Below are positions 33,070 through 42,704 of a stretch of 64,000 bases of DNA, piece after piece (the first letter of the stretch is position 1; every line of letters begins with the position of its first letter). The translations under genes and the position numbers were made by a program. Source of the DNA: Russula earlei (lineage: Eukaryota; Basidiomycota; Agaricomycetes; Russulales; Russulaceae); contig JAGFNK010000278.1 in assembly GCA_025769875.1 (NCBI GenBank), positions 1-64,000 on the forward strand, written 5' to 3'. The notes beneath the pieces were generated by a model. That model searched no databases. It saw only the letters and a list, made by a program, of their open reading frames with translations, and had not been told where the DNA came from.

Positions 33070-34907
33070 TGTCATGAACCATTCTCTGGAGAGGGCCCTT
33101 GAAGGACCCTTCCTTATGAGAGGAAACCCAGCCTCTATGGTGTCAGCCTGTTCACACAAGCAAAAGGGGTGAGTAGAGGTGTCCACAACATCGTGCACCC
33201 ATTGTCACATGAGCGATTCTCGGCACAATCGACATACAGCAAGCCCCACTTAATGGCAACCCTTCTAGCAATAAAGGACAGTATTAGGGCCTTCCTAAGA
33301 ACCTTTTAGGATGACTCTAGGTGCTCTACAATAGGCACTAACATAGGATCTGTCATGGTAACTAGCCATGTCAGTTCGCAAGCGTAAAGACAAGTCGGTG
33401 ATAGAGATGTGTTCAAGAAACAGGCTGGTTCCCGTGTATAAAGAGTACGGATCCCTGCAGCAGTCAAAGTGTTTTATGCTAAACAGGTTATGGCCAATAG
33501 ACCCTTCCTAGTACGACTTGGTCCATTGAGAAGCTAGGGTAAGTTTGTAATGGGATAGACTAGGGCTGGTTCCACTAGCTATATGCATTCAAGTCCGTCG
33601 GGGACCTTGAACAACGCAGAGAGAGTAGAGGAAGGGAGGTCTTAAAGGAGGAGAGCTCTTCTCAGGGGAGTGAAGAGAGACTCTTAGGAAAGGAAGGGGA
33701 AGGCAAAGAGTAGATGGTGGATGGTGTGTTGAGAGTTGATGAAATGGAGAGGTGGATGTGGTTTGAGGTTTAGGAGCGAAGTGGGTTGCAGGAGAATATG
33801 TTTGGACAAGAGTAGGTTGGATTCTACAAGAGACCAAGCTTAGGGCTTTGGTCACAAAGTACTGAGCTTATATATACAGGAGAAGTGCAGCAATAGCTGC
33901 GCTTTGACTGTGCTACTAGTATAGTAGGAGTCATAGTAAGTAGGAGTCATAGGAATGAGGCCATGAATGAGTCAGAACCAAGTAACTGTGCTGCACAGTA
34001 AAGGCGCAGCATTGCACAGTCAAAACTAAGAAGTGAATATAAATGGAAAGAGAACCAAACAAAGGGAAAGTAACAGCAATCCAGTGTTACCTGGACGTGT
34101 ATAGATCACATGATAACACAGAATGGATCACAAGACGTAAGAGATCACGAGACCAGTAAGTAAAGGGATGTACGAAAGCAAGCAGTTCATAGCGAAGTAA
34201 ATGTAAAAGGAAAATGGTGTAACAGATCAAAGACCCTACAACACATTATTAGACTGACTCTAATAACTATAGAACAAACTATAAGGCAATACTAAGTACT
34301 TTAATAGAAGTATTAGGGTCGACTCTAAGGACCCTAATAGAACTATATAGGGGCCTTAGAAGATAACACTATTCCCTAAACTACAAGTCCTCAAATGACC
34401 GGCCCTAAACTAACTAACAGAAAATGAATCAGGTGCTCACACATGTACTAAAAGCAGTGAACACGTGGACAGTGAAGGCTCTTACTCATCAAGAGAAGCC
34501 CTCTTACTCAAGCAGCTTACGGAGCATGACTGAGCATGCTCAGTAAGCGCACTCCAATTTCTTACTCATCACTCTATTGTGCTTGATAACAAGGTTATGA
34601 CTTGTTCCCTATTTAGCAGTTCTCTTGTAGTATATAAGCACTCAATAAAGTAGCAGACAGTCCTCAGACTGTCCATTTGTTTATGGCACTCTCCATCCTG
34701 GGATACTCCTTTAAGGACCATCCCCTTTGTGATTATTCTGGCTTCTTCCCTGCATACCTGCTCGACTCTACCAGTAACTATACCCCTTTGGTATTTGTTA
34801 CTGCTTTGGACTCTGCTCCTTGCCCACACTGGTTTAGATGTCTACCGACTTGTCTTCAAGCTTACTCCTCACTCTTGAACTGGATAGTTCAACAGTGAGT
34901 CTTGACA
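33070..34907 (-). mobile_element. Solo LTR, family 1 (copy 4), itself interrupted
   Basis: From TGTCATGAACC to GTCTTGACA with target duplication GCCTC (33065-33069 and 34908-34912). Length is 1838 bp because a second LTR (33351-34224) has inserted; without it the LTR is about 960 bp, the family norm. Confidence 0.94.
33351..34224. mobile_element. Solo LTR of another family, nested in copy 4
   Basis: 874 bp beginning TGTCATGGTAACTAGCC and ending GGTGTAACA, with TG...CA termini, between two GATC tetranucleotides (33347-33350 and 34225-34228). Only four bases are duplicated, unlike the 5-bp duplications elsewhere. It has a TATA-like run at 33871 (TATATATAC), consistent with an LTR promoter, and no protein-coding frame. 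The orientation suggested by the TATA is minus to plus ambiguous. Confidence 0.75.
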
Positions 34908-35570
34908 GCCTCAGGACTCAGTCAACCCTAGTCAGGTATGCAGATGCAGACTGTGTTGTAAATTCCCGAGTGCGAGTGAGCTCAATCCCGAGTGCATGAG
35001 AAGGAGTGAGTTGTCCCCTCAGTCGATACATATACCCATACCATTAGGCCACCCTAAGTGGATTTAGCTATGTACAACAGTTAGTACCTAGACTGATTAA
35101 CTAGTCTGGATGTCCTTTTGGCTTGATCATTGTTCTGTTTCTTGCATACCCTTTGTCTGCGGACTTGTAGAATCCACACCTGTTTCCTACTTATATGAGT
35201 AGACAAAATACTTACCTTCCCTCAGTGATCGCTCATGCACATGAGTCACTGAGGTATGTTCATTTAGCTACCCTTTCCTTACGTTTCATAGAGCTCATAC
35301 CTGGATAGCATAGTCATTGCTTATTCAGGTAATATACCCTTAGTGATCACTCATGCCCGCAAGTCACTGAGCATAGTCATTGCTTATTCAGCGACCCTTG
35401 CAAGTGCAAATGTGTAGGCCTTCCCTTGGACACTGCACTCACTCACAAAAACTGTCATTCTCCCACTCTCGTTAAATTACCAAGTTTCTACAGACTGGGC
35501 CAGCAACATGAATGATTGCAAGTCCACATCAGGCTTTGACTTCATAGGCCCCCATGGGGCAGCGGTATGG
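34908..35570 (+). pseudogene. Copia RNase H fragment, split by an LTR
   Basis: Reading 34920-34953 and then 35498-35560 gives RYADADW, then ASNMNDCKSTSGFDF. This is the first RNase H block of Copia elements (Y-A-D-x-D-W-A-x-x-x-x-x-x-K-S-T-S-G). The two halves are separated exactly by the LTR at 34954-35492 and its duplication. Downstream the frame degenerates. It is an older Copia unrelated in detail to Copia-1. Confidence 0.82.
34954..35492 (+). mobile_element. Solo LTR, family 3
   Basis: 539 bp from TGTTGTAAATTCCCGAG to CAAGTTTCTACA with target duplication GACTG (34949-34953 and 35493-35497). It contains two imperfect copies of CCTCAGTGATC-CTCATGC-AGTCACTGAG (35221-35255 and 35339-35372). 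A diverged relative flanks the hAT element at 8098-11493. Confidence 0.93.
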
Positions 35571-35834
35571 ATGCTGTGGTGGGCGATGGCCAGGGGTGGT
35601 TCCCAAGGGCTGTTGGTTTGAAACATGGTCCTCCCCATCCCTAACAAGGTCCTTACAGGGCCTGGCCAGGAATGGTCTGCTGAGATCAGCTAGAGATAAG
35701 GGTTATGTAAGACCAGGAACCGGAAATAAAAACCAGCTGACCCACTTGCACTGGGACACCAGTCAGAAGACATGGGACAGGCCACCTGGCACCCTTGGAC
35801 TGAGGTCCAGGGGTGGTTAGTCTAGTGGACTTAG
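35571..35834. other. Remnant sequence, no gene recognised
   Basis: About 265 bp between Copia RNase H debris and the next LTR. It holds GGTTTGAAAC near 35617 and TTAGTCTAGTGG near 35818, which look like Pol III B-box and A-box words, but no full tRNA fold or SINE unit could be drawn. Confidence 0.5.
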
Positions 35835-36799
35835 TGTCAAGACTCACTGTTGAACTATCCAGTTCAAGAGCGAGGGATAAGCTTGAAGACGAGTTGATAG
35901 ATGTCCAAGACCGCGTGGGCAAGGAGTAGAGTCCAGAGCAGTAACAAATACCAGAGAGGCACTGTTACTGTGAGAGTAGAGCAGTCACGCAGAGAAGAGG
36001 CCAGGATAGTCACAAGGGGACGGTCCTTAAAGGAGTATCCCAGGAATAGAGAGTGCCATAAACAAATGGACAGTCTGAGGACTGTCCGCTACTTTATTGA
36101 GCACTTATATACTACAAGAGAACTGCTAAATAGGGAACAAGTTATAACCTTGTTATCAAGCACCTTGGAGTGATGAGTAAGGAGTCGGAGTACACTTACT
36201 GAGCATGCTCAGTCATGCTCAGTAAGCTGCTGAGTAAGAAGGCTCCTTTTGATGAGTAAGAGCCTTCAATGTCCACGTGTTCACTGCTTTTAGTACATGT
36301 GCAAACACCTGATTCATTTCCTGTTAGTTAGTTTAGGGCTGGTCATTTGAGGACTTGTAGTCTGGTTAGTGGAATAGTGTTATTCTATAAGGCCTCTTGT
36401 ATAGTTCTATTAGGGTCCTCAAAGTCGACCCTAATATTTCTATTAAGGTCCCTAGTATTGCCTTATAGTTCGTTCTATGGTTATTAGAGTTAGTCTAATA
36501 ACACGTTGCAGGGTCTTTGGTACTATGTTAGTGTCTATTGTAGAGCATTTATAGTCGTCCTAAAGGGTCCCTAGGAAGGTCCTAGTATTGTCTTTTATTG
36601 CTAAAAGGGTTTCCTTTAAGTGGGGCTTGCTGTATGTCGATTGTGCCGAGAATTGCTCGCGCGACAATGCATGTGCGATATTGTGGACACCTCTACTCAC
36701 CCGTTTTGCTCGAGTGAACAGGGTGACACCATAGAGGCTGGGTTTCCTCCTATAAGGAAGGGTCCTTCAAGGGCCCTCTCCAGAGAATGGTTCATGACA
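35835..36799 (+). mobile_element. Solo LTR, family 1 (copy 5)
   Basis: A 965-bp LTR from TGTCAAGACTCACTG to GGTTCATGACA with the exact target duplication CTTAG (35830-35834 and 36800-36804). Confidence 0.96.
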
Positions 36800-36804
36800 C
36801 TTAG

Positions 36805-37097
36805 GGGCAGACCACTCCTGTCAATCTAGGCAAGACAAGGACCTAGGACACCTTGAGGATCCAGGCCTATGGGCATAATGAACCAGATGCCTGGGGACGG
36901 GAACAGCACCTACCACCTGGACCGTGGCAGGATGGGGTAGTCCCCCTACCCTGGCCGGAGAGACCTAACTCCCTTGTCAGTCCCACATTGAGTAATACAG
37001 GTCTGGGGCTTAAGTTGAATCCTGCCACATGTCTAGTGCATGGTGGGCACTCACAAGAGGGCCCTTGGGTTAGGAATACATGTTCCTGGTGCACTGG
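36805..37097. other. Remnant sequence, no gene recognised
   Basis: About 290 bp that continue the pre-insertion locus of the solo LTR. Frames exist on both strands but without motifs. Confidence 0.5.
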
Positions 37098-37206
37098 AAC
37101 ACTGATGACTGAACACTGATGACTGAACACTGATGACTGAACACTGATGACTGAACACTGATGACCCTAGCCCGGCATTAAGACAGCATTAAGACAGCAT
37201 TAAGAC
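37098..37206 (+). repeat. Two adjacent short tandem repeats (14 bp x about 4.9, 11 bp x about 3)
   Basis: AACACTGATGACTG repeats almost five times without a mismatch at 37098-37165; GCATTAAGACA repeats three times at 37175-37206. Together they lie directly upstream of the LINE fragment, where one would expect low-complexity sequence or a deletion scar rather than a LINE 5' end. Confidence 0.92.
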
Positions 37207-37214
37207 CATGCAAT

Positions 37215-37565
37215 GGGTAGTGTATTTTTCAGACATCCCACACACCAATGAAGAAACTCTGAAATGGAGATGACAACATCACCAACACACTGCACCGTGG
37301 TGGAACGCGGAATGCAAAAGAATGGTACAACTGCTCAAAGAAGCCCCGGACAAAGATGAACAGAGAAGAGCACAGAAATGCTTAAAGACCACCATCCAAA
37401 TGGCAAAACAACGCTGGGCCGACGACTACATTGACCGAGCCCAACTCTGGGAAGTTGCCACCTGGAGACACGGATGCAAAACAACAAAAATTCCCCCTCT
37501 GAAAGGAGCTGACAGCATCACGAATTCTCACAACGAAATGGTGGACACTCTCTCACAGCGCTGTA
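37215..37565 (+). pseudogene. LINE (non-LTR retrotransposon) ORF2 fragment
   Basis: The frame contains PWWNAECKRMVQLLKEAPDK, then KTTIQMAKQRWADDYIDRAQ and LWEVATWRHGCKTTKIPPLK. This matches the linker between the endonuclease and reverse transcriptase of Tad/jockey-type fungal LINEs (W-W-x-x-E-C-x-x-x-x and the A-K-R-x-x-W-x-x-x-I segment). A TGA precedes PWW. Neither the endonuclease nor the RT palm is present. The homology stops abruptly at about 37563, where Copia-3 sequence begins. Confidence 0.8.
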
Positions 37566-37907
37566 AGGAGGATTATGGCTGGCCACGAAATCACGTGCGG
37601 AAACGCGACGCGAGACGACGTGACGCCTATCCTCTCCCTTGCCTCAGCTCGCTTTCATCCCTTGCCAACAGCTGCACACACACACGCACGCACCCGCGAC
37701 CTCTCTTGTGCCCAACTTCAAGCCCTTTCTACCAACCACGCGTATGCCAAACGCTCACAAGACACGATTGCGTGCCAGGCTGTCCGCCACCGACCACATT
37801 GCAGCCCTTGCCACCGACCACGCACCTGACCTCACGAGCACGCCTACCACCTCACACCCGACGTCAAGACCCGGACGACCGCATCGTCCACCCATCGCCA
37901 TACGCGC

Positions 37908-40676
37908 ATGCACCCCACGCTCCGGCACACGCGACGCGTTTCCGCGTCGAGCCTTTCACGATTGCCTAGACCGCCTCGCCCGGTCTCGATTGCCTTTCAA
38001 GACTCTACTTCCTTTCATCATCTCATTTCCTTTCATTACATGCCCCCTCTTACTACTCCCCTTCTTGTATATAAAACACCTAGCTACCTTGTAGTAAAAA
38101 AAGAGAAGTCCAGTGGAATCAGAATCTTTTCCCCCTCATCTGTCCACCTCTGCCTGAACCAGAACGACTGCGCTGCGACCACTTGTTCCTCCTCTCCCCC
38201 CCTCCTCTACTCTTTCTGCTTGGACCGGTCAGCCTTACGATCTCACTCGCACGTCACTGGACGCGCTACAGCGCACAACACAGTGATGCCCACGCCCGCT
38301 ATGACTGGCACGGGTGCGCACAACACAGCGACGCCCACGCCCGCTATGACTGGCACGGGTGCACACAACGCAGCGACACCCACGCCCGCTATGACTGGCA
38401 TGGGTGCGCACAACGCAGCGACGCCCACGACCACTGGGACCGGCACAAGTGCGCACATCGTAGCGACGCCCGCAGCTCAGCTACCAGCCAGCGCTGCCAT
38501 TGCATACGTCCCCACATCCGATAACAGCATCTCATTACATCTGGCAGTCGAAGATGAGCCGATCCGCGCGGCCACGACTCAGGAGCAGCTACGAGCCGCT
38601 GATCTCAGAGACAGCTGGCTCCTCGACTCTAGAACCTCGCGCATCATGACATCCCATCGTGATTGGTTCATACACCTCACCCCACTCGCATCACCCATTC
38701 TAGTTGCCTTAGGCAACAATAGTGCCATAACCGCCACCAGAACCGGGCAAATACGAGTCCGGATGCACGCAAACGGTGCGCGGAGTATCGCATTACTCCA
38801 CGACGTCCTGTACGTCCTGGACCTCAAAGGGAACCTCTTATCGGTCTCCCATTTCGTCCAACGTGGGGTGGCAGTGCAATTCCAGGGAGAGACATGTGGA
38901 ATATACAACAAGAACCAATTGATATGTGAGGGAACATTACATGAAAGCTTGTACATCATGGCCATGCAAACAGCCAAACCCGAGTCAGCGCGCACAGCGA
39001 CGCTAGACCAATCCCTTGCGGAAGGCAGCCACAAATTTGAAGCTGCCCTTACCGCACGCACAATGGCCTCCAAGGCCTCCCTCGACACTTGGCACCAACG
39101 CGTCGGACACTCAGCTTCCGACCATGCAACACAAATGCTACAAAAAGAAATGGTCAAAGGCATAGAAACAAGCGAGACCCTGAAGACACCGGAAACGCGC
39201 GCTGACACCGCGTTAGACCGGGACCTCTCAGACACATGTGGGAAACCACCCACTAGAACACCCCAGTTTTCCGACTGGGCAAAAACGGAACCGCGGGAAC
39301 ACGCCGGCGGGCTGAAGCGCAAATCGGAAGCGCCCCAGTACCTCCAACTGCACACCACACGCATTGAGCCCACAACCGGCCAATGCTTGAAGACCCTCCG
39401 ATTAGATGGAGGGGGCGATCACACCGGGCAAGAAGCACAAACATCCCTAGCTGAAAGGGGATGCATGCATCAAATTAACACCCCGGGTACGCCACAACAA
39501 ATCAAAGTCGCAAAACGCGCGACCCGGACACCTCTTAATAGGGTCCGGGCGACGCGGACAGACACAAAACCGTCCACGTGCACCTTGGACAACTTGATGC
39601 TCGAAGAGGCACGGAGCGGGGACAACCCCGACCCCTCTCAGCCGCACGTCCTCGGAACGCGCGCGTCTGCACATGCCCCGGAGAAGAGTCCCACCACGCT
39701 GACCCGAAGGTCGCTGGTGCACACGTTCCCAGGCCACGCATATCACCAGCAGGCATACAAGCCTGCACATCTCCCCACCCCCCGCACCCTTCAACCCCGC
39801 GCCGTCATATCCGACGAAGGGGGCCCCACATCGTGCATCAAGCGCGTGATCCTTGAATTCGACGACGCAGTCGAAAGAGTCGAAAAAGGGGAAATGAGAG
39901 TGAAGTTGAGGGGGCGGCGAAGACGGAACCAGCGGACAACGCGGAACAACCGCCGCACGCAAAGCCGCAAGGCGTCGGAGCAGAGGACCCCCTGCCCGCT
40001 CAGCCTGAAACAGGCAGACAATGCGGAGCAGGCGCCGCGCACCGAACCGCAGGGCGTCATAGTGGATGCGATTCCACCTGCTCAGCCTGAAACACCACAA
40101 AGTCAGCTCACAATTCACAAGGCAGAAGACTCACCTGCGCAATCCGCCACGGGACCACCAAAGTGCATCACACGCGCGCTCACACCTGACCAAGGCGACG
40201 AAGTGGAGGAGCCGAATGAAGGAGAAGCGGAAAAGGCATCGCATGCCAAACTGCAAGACACACAGCTGCAACGCGATAACAACGCACCTGAGGACCAAGC
40301 TTCCTCACAACCTGAAATGCGCCCAAAACGCGCCACTCGCACACCCGTCCATGACAAGGATGCTCGCCATTCCCCCATCCCGCATGAGCACCGAATGAAA
40401 CATACCGAGCAGGGAAACGCAGCACACAAAAATGTAGCCATTAACCCCAAGTCCTATGCTGAGGCGACAACCCATGCAGATTCTACCGAACGGGCAAAGG
40501 CGTGCAACAAAGAGAAACGCGTGTCCGAAAACACGGGCATTCTCAAAAGTGTGCCACGCCCGCAGAACGGAGACGCAGCAGGGAAGCGAAGAGACCTTCC
40601 TAATAAAGAGGGGGTCAAACCACAAAAACCAAAAATGCAAGACCCGCGTCATCACGCAGGGACTCACCTAAGTTGA
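37908..40676 (+). CDS. Copia-derived 922-codon open frame without reverse transcriptase
   Basis: Open for 922 codons. The TATA box lies inside it, so translation probably starts at Met-127 (38286), giving about 796 residues. Order: a 15-residue tandem repeat (AHNTATPTPAMTGTG, residues 122-181); a protease-like part with SWLLDSRTS where D-S-G-T would be catalytic, and VLYVLDLKGNLLSVSHFVQR; a GAG_pre-integrase part (LDTWHQRVGHS); a shortened integrase with LRLDGGGDH and NTPGTPQQ but no first Asp block and a changed N-G-V-A-E-R segment; a linker matching Copia (SLVHTFPGHAYHQQAYK, then VISDEGGPTS); and a Lys/Arg/Glu/Pro-rich tail. RT is deleted. An alternative view is that high GC content alone kept stops away. 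Confidence 0.6.
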   Translation: MHPTLRHTRRVSASSLSRLPRPPRPVSIAFQDSTSFHHLISFHYMPPLTTPLLVYKTPSYLVVKKEKSSGIRIFSPSSVHLCLNQNDCAATTCSSSPPLLYSFCLDRSALRSHSHVTGRATAHNTVMPTPAMTGTGAHNTATPTPAMTGTGAHNAATPTPAMTGMGAHNAATPTTTGTGTSAHIVATPAAQLPASAAIAYVPTSDNSISLHLAVEDEPIRAATTQEQLRAADLRDSWLLDSRTSRIMTSHRDWFIHLTPLASPILVALGNNSAITATRTGQIRVRMHANGARSIALLHDVLYVLDLKGNLLSVSHFVQRGVAVQFQGETCGIYNKNQLICEGTLHESLYIMAMQTAKPESARTATLDQSLAEGSHKFEAALTARTMASKASLDTWHQRVGHSASDHATQMLQKEMVKGIETSETLKTPETRADTALDRDLSDTCGKPPTRTPQFSDWAKTEPREHAGGLKRKSEAPQYLQLHTTRIEPTTGQCLKTLRLDGGGDHTGQEAQTSLAERGCMHQINTPGTPQQIKVAKRATRTPLNRVRATRTDTKPSTCTLDNLMLEEARSGDNPDPSQPHVLGTRASAHAPEKSPTTLTRRSLVHTFPGHAYHQQAYKPAHLPTPRTLQPRAVISDEGGPTSCIKRVILEFDDAVERVEKGEMRVKLRGRRRRNQRTTRNNRRTQSRKASEQRTPCPLSLKQADNAEQAPRTEPQGVIVDAIPPAQPETPQSQLTIHKAEDSPAQSATGPPKCITRALTPDQGDEVEEPNEGEAEKASHAKLQDTQLQRDNNAPEDQASSQPEMRPKRATRTPVHDKDARHSPIPHEHRMKHTEQGNAAHKNVAINPKSYAEATTHADSTERAKACNKEKRVSENTGILKSVPRPQNGDAAGKRRDLPNKEGVKPQKPKMQDPRHHAGTHLS
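38060..38110 (+). promoter_or_regulatory. TATA box of Copia-3
   Basis: TGTATATAAAACACCTAGCT followed by a purine-rich run (AAAAAAAGAGAAG) is conserved with the Copia-1 leader (minus, 21213-21232). A transcript starting about 30 bp downstream would make the first in-frame ATG the one at 38286. Confidence 0.6.
38271..38450 (+). repeat. 45-bp in-frame tandem repeat (4 units)
   Basis: Four units encoding AHNT(A/V)(T/M)PTPAMTGTG with increasing divergence; the fourth is ATPTTTGTGTS-like. The exact multiple of three preserves the open frame. Confidence 0.92.
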
Positions 40677-40989
40677 GGACAACGACCCCGACGAAATTGT
40701 GCCACCAGAATACAGGCACTCCCTTGCACCCTGGCCCTTGCCACAGAAAGGAGTCTAGCAGTCCATCAGATGGACAACAAGTCCACCCGCCTAAACAGAG
40801 AACTGACGGACGAGACCTTCTTGAAAGCGTGCCCAGGGAATAACCACCAATGCATGCGCGACCGCGCGACCCAGTACACCCGAGGTACGAGCGACCACCG
40901 CCCGACCTTCCAGCGCGACTCCGGCATCCAGCCGATCTCGGTCGGACACATCGACCCCGACTGGACCAGCAAAGCCCATTCTGGACTTC

Positions 40990-41349
40990 ATCTTCATGTT
41001 GACAGGCAGAGCCATAAACTGGAGCCGAAAGAAGCAAACCCCGGTTGCACCCTTGAGCACCGAGGCAGAGCACACTGCGGGCGCACGCGCCGCCGAAGAA
41101 GCCGCCAGGCCGAGGCAACCACTCACTGGATTGGGCCAAAAGACCCATCTCCTCACAATCCCTCATGTTCATGTCGACGGGCAGCCGACCATCGCCATTA
41201 CCAGGGAACCCCGAGTTCCACGACTGCACCAGAACACACCGAGAAGGGGAAATATCTGGTGTATTGACAAAAGGTCCCAGCCGCGAGAAGTACAAACATC
41301 TTCGCGATGGAGATGGGAGGGAACGCGCACCACTCGGGCTGAGGGGGCG
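40990..41349 (+). pseudogene. Copia-3 RNase H debris
   Basis: The frame from 40996 reads LTGRAINWSRKKQTPVAPLS, then TEAEHTAGARAAEEAARPRQ and HVHVDGQPTIAITREP, recognisably the Copia RNase H blocks (I-S-W-x-S-K-K-Q, S-T-E-A-E-Y, D-N-Q-S-A-I). Catalytic Asn/Asp positions are altered and the frame shifts before DVLTKGLSREK-like sequence near 41265. It ends at the polypurine tract. Confidence 0.85.
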
Positions 41350-41595
41350 TGTTGGACGTGCAGCCGCTAAGTGCCGCGCGAACGGACAACCCGGACCGTA
41401 CGTGTAAATAATTCGAATTTAGTTATCGTTCGTTTTCCCTCTGTCTTTTACACACAAGACTGAGGTCAGTACTACAATTTCTTTACACTCCTTTAAAGCT
41501 AATACTGTACATAGCTCTTATTCTATAGGTTAGCACACTAACCTGAATACAGTCTTTTACACACAAGACTGAGCTCTTATTCTATAGCTCCAACA
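41350..41595 (+). repeat. Copia-3 3' LTR
   Basis: 246 bp from TGTTGGACGTGC to TAGCTCCAACA, immediately after a polypurine tract. It contains a duplicated block CAGTCTTTTACACACAAGACTGAG (near 41450 and 41552), the same kind of CACAA-ACTGA words seen in the Copia-2 LTR. Confidence 0.75.
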
Positions 41596-42084
41596 GGAAT
41601 AAGATCGAAGTAACATTTCATTCCTAGGGTAGGGCTCAAACAAATCGATCCCTGGACGCGCCGTCTTGCGCAAACATGCTCCTCCGCACCCTGGCGGTTC
41701 GAAGCCCACAGGCATTGGTTAATAAGCTTCCCACATGGGATGTGAAATAGCGCCTTGAACTGTAGGTGACTAGGGACACGCAAAACCTATACAACAACGG
41801 CGCAGGCCTTTTCGCGCACGCACTTCAACCGCCCGTCTTTCGGCAAATAATTCTCTTCGCTTTGGCACGATCTCTCCGAAAAATATTTCTCGTCTCGATA
41901 CTTTCCTATCGTTTTTCGTGGCAGCAACTCTTTTTTCGGTACTTTAACGCTAGCTACATCGCGAAGACTGAGAAACGCATTACTCTCCCGATTCTCTTCA
42001 CTATCTCCTCGAACGGCATCTGATTTTTTCGGGACCATCCTTTCTCTAATCATTTGAACAAATTCGTCTCTGGTCCAGGGTTTT
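41596..42084. other. Spacer, start of the duplicated segment
   Basis: No gene recognised. From about 41767 (AAAACCTATACAACAACGG) the sequence is the downstream part of the segment duplicated at 44160. Near 41690 there is GGTTCGAAGCC, a B-box-like word, without a tRNA. Confidence 0.6.
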
Positions 42085-42661
42085 CTATTCCTCGATCACG
42101 AAGGGTGTGAAAACCCATTGCTGATTGGGAATATTCTTCCATATCTCAATAGTCACCTGGATCAAGACAGTGAGCAGAAAATCGAATAACCTGTATAAGA
42201 ACGTTACTTGGGCGTCCTTTTTCTCCAGGGTCCAGAGAAAGGCACGAAGGGTAAAGCGGACAGGGTTGAGAATGCTAAAAAGAGATCACAACATCAGCTG
42301 AAACCCATGGGTGAGAAGTGATATACACCTACGAGTACTTGTTACTCCCTTCCTCGGTTTCGTCGATTGCCCATTCCGTTCCAGTGACTTCCGGTGCGAG
42401 GTAACTCCAGACGATACCCTCTTGCGCTTTAGTGACAAACCCGTGGAGGGTGAGACGATAGCGATTGTCCACGAGATGCTCGACAACCCACTGCGAATAA
42501 TATTATTACGAGATCCAATTAATGACAATTGGACTTACAATGGGATGACGATCAGTGCCAATAATTGGCTTGTCTGTGGCTAGGGTGTCATCGTGGCCAG
42601 GAGACTGGCCGAGAGCAACGTTAGTGATTTCGTATAGTCCGGTAGAGAGATTGGAAGACAT
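42085..42661 (-). CDS. I66-like beta-trefoil proteinase inhibitor, copy A
   Basis: Four exons: 42539-42661, 42333-42490, 42208-42274, 42085-42156, with GT-AG introns of 48, 58 and 51 bp. The product is 139 residues: MSSNLSTGLYEITNVALGQS at the start, HLVDNRYRLTLHGFVTK after intron 1, FLWTL and QQWVFTP near the end. The G-x-Y-x-I-x-N-V start, the W-V-V-E-H...N-R-Y-R-L block and the Q-W-like repeats fit fungal beta-trefoil inhibitors of MEROPS family I66 (cospin/cnispin type), small cytoplasmic proteins that inhibit serine proteases and can defend against grazers. The assignment is by pattern; the inhibitory loop cannot be judged. All splice sites match copies B and C, so I trust the model. There is a TATA box 45-55 bp upstream. 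Confidence 0.82.
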
Positions 42662-42704
42662 GGTGTTTGGATGAACAAGTGCGAGCGGGCGACCTAAGGG
42701 CAGG

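Larger units (their letters stand above)
37566..41595 (+). mobile_element. Copia-3, RT-less Copia-type element with one LTR
   Basis: Leader (37600-38100), a long open frame with protease and integrase-like parts (37908-40676), RNase H debris (40990-41340), polypurine tract TGAGGGGGCG (41340-41349) and 3' LTR (41350-41595). No matching 5' LTR is visible; the left end meets a LINE fragment. The leader is homologous to that of Copia-1, including the TATA box, although the two LTRs are not alike. GC-rich compared with the surrounding elements. Confidence 0.8.

Noticed and set aside
35571..36850. A-box and B-box like words suggesting a tRNA-derived SINE
   Set aside because: The words are not correctly spaced within one unit, no cloverleaf forms, and a solo LTR lies between them.
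38579..40118. Long minus-strand frames (264 and 223 codons) opposite the Copia-3 frame
   Set aside because: They are shadows of a GC-rich plus-strand frame, lack motifs, and have Cys/Arg/Trp-rich composition typical of antisense readings.
41660..41720. Possible tRNA (GGTTCGAAGCC B-box)
   Set aside because: No matching A-box or acceptor stem could be drawn on either strand.
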